A DNA stretch of 64,000 nt from an uncultured Clostridia bacterium (GTDB lineage: Bacteria; Bacillota; Clostridia; TANB77; CAG-508). Every line of letters begins with the position of its first letter. Within the stretch, counting starts at the first letter, position 1. Position numbers and translations under genes: made by a program. The stretch is from NCBI GenBank assembly GCA_948678575.1, contig CAPPGO010000005.1:62001-126000 (forward strand). Direction: 5' to 3'. This document shows positions 1 through 9,394 of this stretch, piece after piece. Below the pieces are notes generated by a model. It saw only the letters and a program-made list of their open reading frames with translations. It was not told where the DNA came from and made no database searches.

Positions 1-246
1 TTACTTTGTTATAAATTTATTCCAAGACATAGAGTAAAATTAAAAACTCAAATAGTTGGTTCAGTATTTAGTGCTCTTGCACTAAGTATAATATCTTATA
101 TATTTTCACAATATTTATATATTTTTGAAGGTTTTTCAATTATGTATGGAAGTTTAACAACATTAATGCTAATAATGATGTGGACATATACTTGTTTTTT
201 TGTAATGTTCTTAGGCGCAGAGTTAAATAAATTAATAAATGATTAA
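1..246 (+). CDS. YihY/BrkB family membrane protein, C-terminal end
   Basis: The gene enters from the left edge; only the last 81 residues are present. They contain the family's typical ending: a basic loop (FIPRHRVKLK), a segment ending SYIFSQYLYIF, the YGSL motif, a Trp-Tyr membrane helix (MMWTYTCFFVMFLGAELN) and the closing GAELN. YihY/BrkB proteins are inner-membrane proteins formerly called ribonuclease BN; their transport role is unsettled. A hairpin terminator follows directly, so this gene ends its transcription unit. The N-terminal part is outside the window, so its intactness cannot be judged. Confidence 0.85.
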   Translation, partial: LLCYKFIPRHRVKLKTQIVGSVFSALALSIISYIFSQYLYIFEGFSIMYGSLTTLMLIMMWTYTCFFVMFLGAELNKLIND

Positions 247-254
247 AAAATAAG

Positions 255-290
255 AATGTATATACATAAAAATTGTATATACATTTTTTA
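255..290 (+). terminator. Intrinsic terminator after yihY-like gene
   Basis: Perfect 11-bp inverted repeat AATGTATATAC / GTATATACATT (255-265 and 275-285) with a 9-nt loop, followed by a T run. Confidence 0.8.
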
Positions 291-383
291 TGTTAAAAAT
301 ATATTAAAAATTCAATAAAAATGTTTCTTTTTTATAAAATAATGATATAATAATTAGTAGATTATATAATGGAGGAATTAAGC

Positions 384-641
384 TTGGGAATATATACATA
401 TTTTGTATTAGGAATAGTGCTTGGGTTAGCTATTGGAGTATATTTTTTTGCTGATAGAGAAGAAAAAATACAAAAAGAAATAGCAATACAACAAAGAATA
501 TTCTCGACTAAAAAACTAGATAAAGCACTAGATAGAGCAGTTGATATAATGAAATCTCGTATATCTGCATTGAATAGAGAATTGACTGAGGAGGAAAAAG
601 ATAGAATTATATATGATTGCTATGTAACAAATGATAAATAA
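384..641 (+). CDS. Small membrane-anchored protein of unknown function
   Basis: About 85 residues with one N-terminal membrane helix (GIYTYFVLGIVLGLAIGVYFF) followed by a charged, mostly helical cytoplasmic tail. An ATG at 369 is in frame, but GGAGGA lies directly after it. That sequence is an ideal Shine-Dalgarno for the TTG at 384, so TTG is the better start. A TATAAT box at 346-351 could drive it. It sits 17 bp ahead of a sigma-factor gene and probably shares its transcript. I do not recognise the family; the context suggests a membrane component of the sigma/anti-sigma unit, which is inference. Confidence 0.65.
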   Translation: MGIYTYFVLGIVLGLAIGVYFFADREEKIQKEIAIQQRIFSTKKLDKALDRAVDIMKSRISALNRELTEEEKDRIIYDCYVTNDK

Positions 642-658
642 GTAAAGAGGTAAGGGAT

Positions 659-1195
659 ATGGAATTATTAGAAGAAGCCAGAAAGGGTAATAAAGAGGCT
701 TTTGAAGAACTTATAGAAGATTTGCAAATAAAGTTGTATAAAACTGCAAGATATTATTTTACAGATGAAGATGATGTAATTTATGTTATGCAAATTTCTC
801 TCAAAAAACTTTTTAAAGAAATTATTAATGTAAAAAAAGAAGAACAACTAATGCCACTTGCAATTAAATTTTTAATTAAAAATTGTGAAGAAGTTCATTT
901 AAAGAAATCAAAAAACAAAAACTGGTTGAAACATATTTCTTCTGATGATAGTAAAAATAAATATGAGAAATATAGAAGCATTTCATTAGAAGAACAATAT
1001 ATTACTTCATTAAAAAAGGAATTTAGATTAATATCAATACTATATTTTTATGTTTGCTTGGATTCTCAGCAAATAGCTAATATATTGAAAATGTCTTCAA
1101 AAGATGTTGATAAAATAATTGATACAGTTAGAGAACAATTATATGAAATGATTACAAATGAAGGGACTAAAAAATATAATGAATATGTCAAATAA
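659..1195 (+). CDS. RNA polymerase sigma factor, ECF-like
   Basis: 178 residues arranged as a small sigma-70-type factor. The N-terminal part (LLEEARKGNKEAFEELI, then a region-2-like segment) is followed by a linker and a C-terminal region-4-like helix-turn-helix (LDSQQIANILKMSSKDVDKIIDTVREQL). Region 2 is divergent, so promoter recognition cannot be guessed. The next gene overlaps it and encodes a membrane protein with a cytoplasmic N-terminus, the usual layout of an ECF sigma factor with its anti-sigma factor. RBS AGAGG lies before the ATG. It could also be a degenerate regulator without strong -10 melting activity. Confidence 0.7.
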   Translation: MELLEEARKGNKEAFEELIEDLQIKLYKTARYYFTDEDDVIYVMQISLKKLFKEIINVKKEEQLMPLAIKFLIKNCEEVHLKKSKNKNWLKHISSDDSKNKYEKYRSISLEEQYITSLKKEFRLISILYFYVCLDSQQIANILKMSSKDVDKIIDTVREQLYEMITNEGTKKYNEYVK

Positions 1196-2243
1196 TGAAA
1201 AAGATGAATTTATTCGAAAAAATTTGAATAATGATAGAATTATTGCTAGTGGTGATGAAGTTAAAAAGAAAATAAAAAAAGATATTGATGTAAGTAAAAT
1301 AAAGCAGAAGAAATATACAATTGGTGAAAGACGATTTATGAAGTTTTTAAGTGTTGTTTTAGTTGTGTCACTAGCTTCAAATGCTTATTTGTTTAAAATC
1401 AAAACAAATGACGCAGAACCTGATAGTAAAACAAGTAAATCTTATAGTGCTTCATCTAATGTAGATTTTCCGGAAATTAAAGATGATATTGAAAATGAAT
1501 CTAAATATGAAAATGTTACTAATGAAATGAAGAATGAAATTTCTCAAATTGCATTAATTGAAAATAAAAATACAATCAATGAAAACACAGTTGCAGAAGA
1601 AAATAATACTTATGTTTTACCAGAAACAGACATTAATAAAGAAATTTTAGCAGAAGAGCTTAAAAATTATTGTATAAGTATTGGAAGATTTGGAGAAGAT
1701 GCAAATGATTTAGAAAAAAATACAATATTACTTTTAATGGCAAATGATTTCTTTAATTCTAAGGTTAGTACAAATACAGGACTTAAAATTTCATCAAATA
1801 ATAAATATGCGATGACAGCTGATAATGTACATAAATTTATAGAAGAATTAACTGGAAATAAAGTTGAAAAGTATCTAAATTCATATATTAATTACATGAA
1901 ATATAATGATACATCAAAATTTTATAGTTCAGGTGAAAAATCAACAGAATTAAAAAAAGAAAAATATGAGATTTCTAATATAGAAATTATTTCTGATTTG
2001 AATGAAGAATATGTGTTAACAGCAGATATTCATAGAAAATCTGTTGTTAAAATTGAAGAAAGAAACAAAGAAACAAGAGAGGAAGAAATTGAAGCAGATT
2101 ATACATTAAATGCAACTGTTTCTCCTAACAATAATTATACTTATGTGCCTTATGTAATAAAGAAATTTCAAGCTACTTTAAATCCTGGACAGCAGGATAA
2201 TATTGATAGATTAGTTGATGTTAAAACAGAAGTTAAAAAATAA
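1179..2243 (+). CDS. Membrane protein, putative anti-sigma factor
   Basis: About 354 residues. A cytoplasmic N-terminus of roughly 55 residues, rich in Lys/Asp, is followed by one membrane helix (FLSVVLVVSLASNAYLF), a low-complexity Ser/Asn/Glu linker and a C-terminal extracellular domain that I do not recognise. The frame is open from 1158, but AGGGA at 1162-1166 fits the ATG at 1179 best; ATG 1185 is also possible. All these starts overlap the sigma gene that ends at 1195, implying translational coupling. The anti-sigma role is inferred from topology and gene order; no zinc-finger anti-sigma motif is visible. Confidence 0.6.
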   Translation: MNMSNNEKDEFIRKNLNNDRIIASGDEVKKKIKKDIDVSKIKQKKYTIGERRFMKFLSVVLVVSLASNAYLFKIKTNDAEPDSKTSKSYSASSNVDFPEIKDDIENESKYENVTNEMKNEISQIALIENKNTINENTVAEENNTYVLPETDINKEILAEELKNYCISIGRFGEDANDLEKNTILLLMANDFFNSKVSTNTGLKISSNNKYAMTADNVHKFIEELTGNKVEKYLNSYINYMKYNDTSKFYSSGEKSTELKKEKYEISNIEIISDLNEEYVLTADIHRKSVVKIEERNKETREEEIEADYTLNATVSPNNNYTYVPYVIKKFQATLNPGQQDNIDRLVDVKTEVKK

Positions 2244-2280
2244 TTATTTCTTAAAATTTACGAAAAATATATCAAAAGAC

Positions 2281-2309
2281 TAGACAAATTTATTAATATT
2301 AGATAAAAT
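2281..2309 (+). promoter_or_regulatory. Predicted sigma-A promoter for phosphodiester glycosidase gene
   Basis: TAGACA (2281-2286), 17-bp spacer, TAAAAT (2304-2309), about 40 bp before the chosen ATG. Confidence 0.55.
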
Positions 2310-2350
2310 GGATATTGTCGAAAAAAAGAGAAAAAGGGGTAAATGCAATA

Positions 2351-3502
2351 ATGGAAGAAAATACAAAGGGCAAAAGAGTAGATAATAGCAAAGCAAAAAC
2401 AAATAAAACAAAATCAAAAAAGAAAAAGGGTAGCAATAAAGCAACAATAGTAAAAAGAATTTTTACAGTATTATTCATACTAGGAACAATTGGTATTTGT
2501 TCAGTTCTATTTTTACTATATGGACCATTTCCAGCTTTTAGAGAATGGTTAGTAACAACAGCTATGACAACAATGACACACCAATATTTTGCTACATGGT
2601 TTTATGATGATGATGTTATAGAACATATTTTAAATAATAATAAAGTTATTGAATCAGATGAAGGTTCAAATCCAGATTTAATAGATAAAAGTTTAGCGAA
2701 TAAAACAACTTATGATAATGAATACGAGAGGGAAATTTTAGAGCGCGATAAAGATAATAATGATTATAAAATTATTGATATTAAAGGAAAAGGTTATTCA
2801 GGGTATTTAGTAGCAGTATATGATCCATCAAGAATAAAAACAGTTGTAACAAAAAAATTAGGTACATCAGGACAATATTTAACAAAGATGGCAGAAGATA
2901 ATGATGCTTTACTTGCTGTTAATGGTGGAGGATTTGATGATCCAAACTTTAGTAGTACAGGTGGTTCTCCACTTGGAATTACAATATGTAGTGGAAAATC
3001 AGTTACATCAAAATCTTATGCTGGTTCAGGTGGATTAATTGGTTTCGATAAAGAAGACAGATTAGTTTTAGGAAAAATGTCAACATCACAAGCTCAAAAA
3101 GCTGGTATTCGTGATTGTGTTACATTCGGACCATTTTTAATTGTAGATGGTCAACCAGCAAAAGTATTAGGTAATGGTGGATGGGGTTCTGCTCCAAGAT
3201 CAGTTATCGGACAAAGAAAAGATGGTATTGTACTATTCTTAGTAATTGACGGAAGAACAGCAACTAGACCAGGCGCTGATATGGATGATTTGATTGAAGT
3301 TATGCAAAGATATGGTGCTTATAACGCAGCAAACTTAGATGGTGGAACATCAAGTGTATTAGTAGTAAACAATACTATTGTTAATGACCCAATTGATAGT
3401 TCTGGTGCACACAAAACAAGACCAATTGCAACTGGATTTATAGTAACAAAAGATGATAAAGATAGTAGTGATCATACAGTTGTAGAAGATAAATTAAAAT
3501 AA
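2351..3502 (+). CDS. Membrane-anchored phosphodiester glycosidase (NAGPA/DUF2233-like)
   Basis: 383 residues. A Lys-rich cytoplasmic tail and one membrane helix (IFTVLFILGTIGICSVLFLL) are followed by an extracellular phosphodiester-glycosidase domain. The family's landmarks are visible: AVNGGGFDDPN, TGGSPLGITI, FGPFLIVDGQ, SAPRSVIGQ, VIDGR and the C-terminal NLDGGTSSVLV. The family includes human uncovering enzyme NAGPA and bacterial enzymes acting on exopolysaccharide or teichoic-acid-like sugars; the substrate here is unknown. An in-frame TTG at 2315 has no ribosome site, while AAAGGGG precedes the ATG at 2351. The gene has its own promoter and terminator. Function at family level is secure. 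Confidence 0.85.
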   Translation: MEENTKGKRVDNSKAKTNKTKSKKKKGSNKATIVKRIFTVLFILGTIGICSVLFLLYGPFPAFREWLVTTAMTTMTHQYFATWFYDDDVIEHILNNNKVIESDEGSNPDLIDKSLANKTTYDNEYEREILERDKDNNDYKIIDIKGKGYSGYLVAVYDPSRIKTVVTKKLGTSGQYLTKMAEDNDALLAVNGGGFDDPNFSSTGGSPLGITICSGKSVTSKSYAGSGGLIGFDKEDRLVLGKMSTSQAQKAGIRDCVTFGPFLIVDGQPAKVLGNGGWGSAPRSVIGQRKDGIVLFLVIDGRTATRPGADMDDLIEVMQRYGAYNAANLDGGTSSVLVVNNTIVNDPIDSSGAHKTRPIATGFIVTKDDKDSSDHTVVEDKLK

Positions 3503-3511
3503 ATAAGTAGT

Positions 3512-3538
3512 AAAAACTCTGGTATTTCCAGAGTTTTT
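3512..3538 (+). terminator. Intrinsic terminator
   Basis: AAAAACTCTGG / CCAGAGTTTTT with a 5-nt loop; the 3' arm itself supplies the T run. Confidence 0.85.
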
Positions 3539-3609
3539 ATTGTGAAAATAATAAGATTTTGAAATAATATTTTTAATTATAATTATAGATAATGTTCTTA
3601 TTTTTTCTA

Positions 3610-3638
3610 TTGATTTATAGATTAATTTGAAATATAAT
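3610..3638 (+). promoter_or_regulatory. Predicted sigma-A promoter for vanW-like gene
   Basis: TTGATT (3610-3615), 17-bp spacer, TATAAT (3633-3638). Confidence 0.65.
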
Positions 3639-3671
3639 ATATAAAAAGTATAAATATTAGAAGGAATAAAT

Positions 3672-5249
3672 ATGGCAGATTTTAAACTAGCACAAAGCAA
3701 AAATATTGTAAAAATGTTTAGAAGAGATAATACAATATTAATTTATATTATAATGGTAGCAATAGCTATGGGTATAGTTTTTGCTAGTTTTTTTGCGTTT
3801 TATCAAAATCATCAAAAAAGTGATGTTATTCAATCTGGTGTTTATATAAAAGGTACTAATGTATCTGGACTTACTAAAAAAGAAGCTTGTGATCTTGTAA
3901 GAAATAGTTTAGCAGGTCAAATGAATGAAAATATTGTACTTTCATATAAGAATTATAATTATAATGTTGCAATAGAGCAAATTGAAGCAGAATTTGATGT
4001 TGAAGCTTCTGTTGATTTTGCTTATAATATTGGGAGAAATGGAAATTTGTTTCAAAATGTTAAAGATTATATTGCTGTATTAATGACACATATTGATATT
4101 GATCCTATTTTAAAGTATAATAATACAGCATTAAGAGAATATATAGAAGATATTGAAACAAAACTCCCAGACCAATTAGAACAAAGTAGTTACTATTTAG
4201 AAGATGATGATGAACTTGTTATAACTAATGGCGTAAATGGAGCAGGAATATATATAGAAGAATTAGAAGCTACTATACTAGCAGCTTTACAAGATATTAG
4301 TTATAGTAATAAATATATTGAAATTCCAACTTATGTAAAATATCCAGATCCAATAGATGTAGATAGTATACATGATGATATTTATGTTGAACCACAAGAT
4401 GCTTACTTCACAACAGATCCATATATGGTATACCCACATGTTATTGGAGTTGATTTTAATGTTGATGGAGTAAAACAGCATATAGAAGAAAATCCTGATG
4501 TGTCAGAATATGTAATTGGTTTAAAATTAACAACACCAGAAGTTGTGACTGATGATATAGGAATGGAGGCTTTTCCACATAAACTATCAAGTTTTACTAC
4601 TAAGTATGTAAATAATCCAAATAGAACTACTAATTTAAGATTAGCATCTAACAAAATAAATGGTACTGTAATTATGCCTGGTGAAGTATTTTCATTTAAT
4701 AAAGTTGTAGGAAAAAGAACAGAGGCAGCTGGTTATAAAAATGCTGCAATATTTCAAGATGGTGGAGTTACAGATGGACTAGCTGGTGGAATTTGTCAAA
4801 TTTCTAGTACAATATATAATGCAGCTCTTTATGCTGATATGACGATGACTTCTAGAAGAAATCATATGTTTATTCCCTCTTATGTGGAAGGTGGTAGAGA
4901 TGCAACTGTCGTTTGGGGATCAACTGATTTTAAATTCAGAAATGATAGAGATTATCCAATAAAAATAGAATCTAGTGTTGCAAATGGAGAAGCAACAGTT
5001 TCAATATATGGATTTAGAAGAGAAACAGAATATGACATTTCAATTGAAACTTCAAAAGTAAGAACTATTTCGTATAAAACTGAATATAAAAAGAAATCGG
5101 GATATTCTAAGGGAGAAGTTATACAAGGTGGAGTAAATGGTTCTGTATGGGATTCTTGGAGAGTATATAAATTAAATGGTGAAGTAGTAAAAAGAGAAAA
5201 ATTATATCGTGACACATATAGTGCACAAAACAGAATTATAGCAAAATAG
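3672..5249 (+). CDS. VanW family cell-wall protein with G5-like C-terminus
   Basis: 525 residues. A short cytoplasmic tail and one membrane helix (about residues 24-44) come first. Next is a region typical of the putative peptidoglycan-binding domain before VanW (SGLTKKEACDLV...). The VanW domain proper follows (about 325-455) with NLRLASNKINGTVIMPGEVFSFN, GGICQISSTIYNAAL and RRNHMFIPSYVEGGRDATVVW, and a C-terminal beta-rich G5-like segment. VanW was named from vancomycin-resistance clusters, but chromosomal copies like this are common in clostridia and are not evidence of resistance. RBS AGAAGGA supports the ATG. No frameshift seen. Confidence 0.9.
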   Translation: MADFKLAQSKNIVKMFRRDNTILIYIIMVAIAMGIVFASFFAFYQNHQKSDVIQSGVYIKGTNVSGLTKKEACDLVRNSLAGQMNENIVLSYKNYNYNVAIEQIEAEFDVEASVDFAYNIGRNGNLFQNVKDYIAVLMTHIDIDPILKYNNTALREYIEDIETKLPDQLEQSSYYLEDDDELVITNGVNGAGIYIEELEATILAALQDISYSNKYIEIPTYVKYPDPIDVDSIHDDIYVEPQDAYFTTDPYMVYPHVIGVDFNVDGVKQHIEENPDVSEYVIGLKLTTPEVVTDDIGMEAFPHKLSSFTTKYVNNPNRTTNLRLASNKINGTVIMPGEVFSFNKVVGKRTEAAGYKNAAIFQDGGVTDGLAGGICQISSTIYNAALYADMTMTSRRNHMFIPSYVEGGRDATVVWGSTDFKFRNDRDYPIKIESSVANGEATVSIYGFRRETEYDISIETSKVRTISYKTEYKKKSGYSKGEVIQGGVNGSVWDSWRVYKLNGEVVKREKLYRDTYSAQNRIIAK

Positions 5250-5290
5250 ATTTTTAAAATCTATTTAATCTGAAAGGAACAAAATTAGGC

Positions 5291-5941
5291 ATGAGAATAA
5301 GAAGAAAGAAATGGGCAGAAAAGGAGTTACAAGAAGCCAAGTTTTATATTGACAAACCTGAAATAAATAAAGGTAAATGGAATAATTATTTCAAAAAAGA
5401 AGCACCACTTTATGTAGAATTAGGCTGTGGTAAAGGTTTATTTATTTCTACTTTGGCAGTAAATAATAAAAATATAAACTTTATTGCAGTAGATATGATT
5501 GAAGCAATGCTAGGACTTTCAAAAAGAAATATTGAAGAAGCTTATCAAAGTAAAGAACCGGAAAATTTAGCTTTAATTAGAGCTAATGTTGAACTTATTG
5601 ATAATGTTTTTGGAGATGGCGATAAAGTAGATAGAATTTATATAAACTTTTGTAATCCATGGCCAAAGGCAAAACACAATAAAAGAAGATTAACACATAC
5701 AAGACAATTAGAAAAATATAAAACTTTTCTAAAAGAAAAAGGTGAAATATATTTTAAAACAGATGATGATGAGTTGTTTGAAGCAAGTTTAGAATATTTT
5801 AAAGAGAGCAATTTTAAAATAAAGGCTATTACTTATGATTTACACAAAGAACCAATTTTTGAAACAAATATTGAAACAGAGCATGAAAAAATGTTTTCAG
5901 AAGAAGGGATAAAAATAAAGGCGTTAATAGCTAGGTTATAA
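5291..5941 (+). CDS. trmB: tRNA (guanine-N7-)-methyltransferase
   Basis: 216 residues, normal length for TrmB, which makes m7G46 in the variable loop of tRNA using S-adenosylmethionine. Visible motifs: MRIRRKKWA at the N-terminus, the SAM-binding LGCGKGLF, the acidic AVDM after beta-2, and the signature NFCNPWPKAKHNKRRLTH. RBS AAAGGAA precedes the ATG. It is 41 bp downstream of the VanW gene and may be co-transcribed with it. A weak AT-rich hairpin (5943-5968) without a T tail follows. Confidence 0.93.
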   Translation: MRIRRKKWAEKELQEAKFYIDKPEINKGKWNNYFKKEAPLYVELGCGKGLFISTLAVNNKNINFIAVDMIEAMLGLSKRNIEEAYQSKEPENLALIRANVELIDNVFGDGDKVDRIYINFCNPWPKAKHNKRRLTHTRQLEKYKTFLKEKGEIYFKTDDDELFEASLEYFKESNFKIKAITYDLHKEPIFETNIETEHEKMFSEEGIKIKALIARL

Positions 5942-6020
5942 TCCTTAAAATTTAAGATTATTTTAAGGTTATATATATAAAATTCATACAGAATTAAAAT
6001 TTATAAGGAGGATTAGAACT

Positions 6021-7163
6021 TTGATAGAAGTAAAAAATGTCAGTAAAAAGTATGGTAAGTTTTATGCTGTTAGAGACATAAGCTTTACAATCAAAGAAGG
6101 CGAAATAGTAGGGTTTCTTGGACGTAATGGCGCTGGTAAATCTACTACTATGAACATGATTACAGGTTTTATAGAACCAACAGAAGGAACAATTATAGTA
6201 AATGGTTATGATGTTGATAGAAAACCTAAAAAAGTAAAAGAATCAATTGGCTATATGCCAGAAGGAACACCACTTTATTATGATTTAACTGTAAAAGAAT
6301 TTATTTCTTATATGGCAGAACTTAAATTAGTTCCTAAAAAAGAGCGTAAAACTGCTGTTCAAAAAGCTATTGCAGAAACAGGCTTAGAAAAAGTTCAAAA
6401 CAAATTAACTAAAAATTTGTCAAGAGGTTATAAACAAAGAGTAAGCATGGCAGGAGCAATTGTAGGAGACCCTAAAATCTTAATTTTGGACGAACCAACA
6501 GTTGGGTTAGATCCAAAACAAGTAATCGAGATAAGAGAACTTATAAAGTCTTTTAGAAAAAATCATACAGTTATATTAAGTTCACATATACTTTCAGAAG
6601 TTAGTCAAGTTTGCGAAAAAGTTATCATTATAGATAAGGGTGAAATTGTTGCTGTTGATACACCAGACAATTTAGAGAAAGATACATCAAAGAATGCAAT
6701 TCTAAGATTAACAGTTGAAGACGAAAATGATAAATTTGAAACTATCAAAGAAGCTATTTCAACTATTAAAAATATAAAATTTGTTAAAACAAATGATGAT
6801 AAATCAAAAGAATATATAATTGAAACAGATTCTAATGAAGATATTAGAAAAGATATGTTTAGTAAATGTGCTGAAATTGGAGTAGTGATACTTGAAATGA
6901 AAAAAGATACAGCTTCTCTTGAAGATGCATTTATTAAACTTGTTGAAGATAGACCAGAACATAGTGAAAAAGAAATTGAGAAAATTGAATATCAAAAAGA
7001 ACTTGAAGAATTAAGAAAAGAAGTAGAAGATAAAAAAGAAGAAAAAGAATTTAAGAAACAAGCAAAAAAAGAAGAAAAAGCTCGTAAAAAGGCTAAAAAA
7101 GAAGAGAAAAAAGCTAGTAAAGCTGCTCAAAAAGAAAATGATGAAAAAGGAGGAGATAAATAA
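6021..7163 (+). CDS. ABC transporter ATP-binding protein (GldA-like)
   Basis: 380 residues starting at TTG after a perfect AAGGAGG. Walker A is GRNGAGKST (about residues 34-42), the signature is NLSRGYKQR, Walker B is ILILDEPTVGLDP and the switch His lies in LSSHIL. The ATPase domain is followed by a regulatory domain and then an unusual tail of about 65 residues made almost only of Lys, Glu and Ala. It forms an operon with a permease (1-nt overlap) and a GldG-like protein; this trio resembles the gliding-motility GldA/F/G set, which in Firmicutes is an exporter of unknown substrate. Confidence 0.88.
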   Translation: MIEVKNVSKKYGKFYAVRDISFTIKEGEIVGFLGRNGAGKSTTMNMITGFIEPTEGTIIVNGYDVDRKPKKVKESIGYMPEGTPLYYDLTVKEFISYMAELKLVPKKERKTAVQKAIAETGLEKVQNKLTKNLSRGYKQRVSMAGAIVGDPKILILDEPTVGLDPKQVIEIRELIKSFRKNHTVILSSHILSEVSQVCEKVIIIDKGEIVAVDTPDNLEKDTSKNAILRLTVEDENDKFETIKEAISTIKNIKFVKTNDDKSKEYIIETDSNEDIRKDMFSKCAEIGVVILEMKKDTASLEDAFIKLVEDRPEHSEKEIEKIEYQKELEELRKEVEDKKEEKEFKKQAKKEEKARKKAKKEEKKASKAAQKENDEKGGDK

Positions 7164-7840
7164 TGTTAGCAATATTAAAAAAAGAATTTAAAAGTTATTT
7201 ACTATCTCCAATAGGATATATTTTCGTAGGTTTGTTTTTACTTATGTTTAGTATATTTTTCTTGGTAACAATTTTTAATTATTCAGTAATAAATTTTGAA
7301 TATTTATTTTATAATGGTGCAACTATTTTAACATTTATAACACCAGTTCTTACAATGAGAATGTTCTCAGAAGAAAGAAGAAATGGAACAGAGCAATTAA
7401 TTCTAACATCTCCAAGAGGAATTACATCAGTAGTCCTTGGAAAATTTTTTGCAGCTGCACTTATAATGCTTATTACAGAAGCATTTACATTAATTTTTTA
7501 TGCAATACTTAAATATTTTGGAGAACCATCCTTTGTAGTAGCATTATCAACACTAGGTGGATTTTTCTTATTATCTCTTGCATATATTTCATTTGGAATG
7601 TTTGCATCTAGTTTAACAGAAAATCAAATTATAGCATGTGTAATTACAATTGGAGTATTTATCGTAATGTGGTTTTTACCATTAAATTCAGCATTAGAAC
7701 CATTTTCATTAATAAACATGTTTGATAATTTTCCAAAAGGTATCATTTCAGTAACTGAAATAATTACTTTTGTGACTTTTACAATTTTGTTTATATTACT
7801 TACGATTGTAGTATTACAAAGAAGAAAAAGCGTTAAATAG
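7163..7840 (+). CDS. ABC-2 type permease (GldF-like)
   Basis: 225 residues with about six membrane helices. The short cytoplasmic start MLAILKKEFKSYLLSPIGYIF is typical of GldF/YhaP-like permeases, as is the loop TMRMFSEERRNGTEQLILTSP between helices 2 and 3. It overlaps the ATPase gene by one base (TAATG) and lies 14 bp before the GldG-like gene. It should form the membrane channel of this three-gene system. The substrate is unknown. Confidence 0.87.
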   Translation: MLAILKKEFKSYLLSPIGYIFVGLFLLMFSIFFLVTIFNYSVINFEYLFYNGATILTFITPVLTMRMFSEERRNGTEQLILTSPRGITSVVLGKFFAAALIMLITEAFTLIFYAILKYFGEPSFVVALSTLGGFFLLSLAYISFGMFASSLTENQIIACVITIGVFIVMWFLPLNSALEPFSLINMFDNFPKGIISVTEIITFVTFTILFILLTIVVLQRRKSVK

Positions 7841-7854
7841 GAGGGAGAGGTTAG

Positions 7855-9378
7855 ATGAAAGATCAAGAAAAAAATGCGATAAAAGAAAAGCCATCAAAAA
7901 GTTTCATAGAGACTGTAACTCTTATGTTACGCAAAAAATGGCTTACAAATACAGCACAAACTGTATTATTGATTCTTATTTTAATAGCAGCATTTATAGC
8001 AATAAATGTGTTTGCTCAAAAATTAGATTTACCAGAAATAGATGTTACAGCAAATAAAATTTATACATTGTCAGAAGATTCAAAAAATGCAGTTGAAAAA
8101 ATAAATAAAGATGTAAAAATATATATATATGGTTTTGAAGAAGGAAATACTTTGGTTGACTTTGTAAAACAATATACAAAAGCAAATAATCATATTTCTT
8201 ATGAAATTCTTACAGAAGAAAGTAATTTAGCAAAGGTTCAAGAATTTGACTTAACTTCTGGTTATCAAATTGTTGTATTGGAAACTGCTGATTCTTCAAA
8301 AATTATAGATGCATCTTATGAATTTTATTCTTATGATTATGAAACAGGACAAGAAGTAGATTTAACAGAACAAAGTTTAACAAATTCATTACTTGCAATT
8401 ACTGCTGAAAACAAACCAAAAGTATATTTTACAACAGGACATGATGAATATGGATTAGAAAGTGATCTTGGAGTATTGGCAACATATTTAGGAAATGAAT
8501 CTTATGAACCAGTAAGTGTTAATTTACTAACTGTTGGAACTGTTCCAGAAGATTGTAATTTATTAGTTATAATGGCACCAGTAAAAGACTTCTTAGAAAG
8601 CGAAGTAAATGTAATTTTAGATTATATAAATAAAGGTGGAAATATGATTATAACAACTGATGTTGGTAATCTTTCAGAAACATATCCAAATTTAACTAAG
8701 GTATATGATACATATGGCGTAACAATGGAAAATAAAGGATATATTTATGAAACAGATAATCAAAAAATCGCAGCAAATTATCCAATTGTTTTCTCACCTG
8801 AAATGTCATCAACTCATAATATAACAAGTGATATATATTCAGATAAAGGACAAATTTGGTTAATATATGCTGGAAGATTAAGTTTCAAATCTGATGAAGA
8901 ACTTAAAACTTTAAATGTAACAAAAGAGGATTTATTAACATCAAGTGAAAAAGCTTTATATGTTAAAGATTTATCCACATCACCAGAAAATGTTGCAGAT
9001 AGTGCAGAAACTGGAAAATGTGTTATTGCTTCATTAGTTACAAAAACAATAACACCAGCAGGAGAGGGAACAGAAGCTGTACAATCACAAGCTATGATTA
9101 TGGCTAATTCAAGCTTTATTACAGATTATAAAGTAGAACAATTAAGTTCAACATATCCAATTTCTTATTTAGGAAATAATAAAGACTTTATGCTTAATAC
9201 AATTTCAGAATTAACATCAAGAGAAAATACTTTAAAAATAAGAAAAGATATGTCTACTTCAACTTATGAACCTACACAAGAGCAACATACAATAGTTCTT
9301 ATAATAATATTCTCAGTGCCAATTATTATAATATTAGCAGGTATTGTAGTATGGAATGTTAGAAGAAGAAAAAAATAA
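7855..9378 (+). CDS. GldG-like ABC-associated membrane protein
   Basis: 507 residues. An N-terminal cytoplasmic stretch and first membrane helix (about 40-59) are followed by NVFAQKLDLPEIDVTANKIYTLSEDS, matching the family opening that contains D.T....Y.LS. A large extracellular GldG/DUF4350-like domain comes next (e.g. KPKVYFTTGHDEYG, NKGGNMIITTD), then a closing helix (about 480-500) and an Arg/Lys tail. The RBS GGAGGGAGAGG is strong. It completes the ATPase-permease-GldG cassette, which ends at a terminator. Confidence 0.85.
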   Translation: MKDQEKNAIKEKPSKSFIETVTLMLRKKWLTNTAQTVLLILILIAAFIAINVFAQKLDLPEIDVTANKIYTLSEDSKNAVEKINKDVKIYIYGFEEGNTLVDFVKQYTKANNHISYEILTEESNLAKVQEFDLTSGYQIVVLETADSSKIIDASYEFYSYDYETGQEVDLTEQSLTNSLLAITAENKPKVYFTTGHDEYGLESDLGVLATYLGNESYEPVSVNLLTVGTVPEDCNLLVIMAPVKDFLESEVNVILDYINKGGNMIITTDVGNLSETYPNLTKVYDTYGVTMENKGYIYETDNQKIAANYPIVFSPEMSSTHNITSDIYSDKGQIWLIYAGRLSFKSDEELKTLNVTKEDLLTSSEKALYVKDLSTSPENVADSAETGKCVIASLVTKTITPAGEGTEAVQSQAMIMANSSFITDYKVEQLSSTYPISYLGNNKDFMLNTISELTSRENTLKIRKDMSTSTYEPTQEQHTIVLIIIFSVPIIIILAGIVVWNVRRRKK

Positions 9379-9394
9379 TTTTATATTGAAATAT

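Noticed and set aside
3494..3700. Minus-strand ORFs opposite known genes (here and e.g. 23249-23914, 34019-34447, 41342-41731)
   Set aside because: They lie opposite strongly conserved plus-strand genes or intergenic AT tracts, have no ribosome sites, and show unstructured translations.
3672..5249. VanW gene as evidence of vancomycin resistance
   Set aside because: No vanA/B ligase, vanH or vanX is nearby; chromosomal VanW-domain proteins are common in clostridia.
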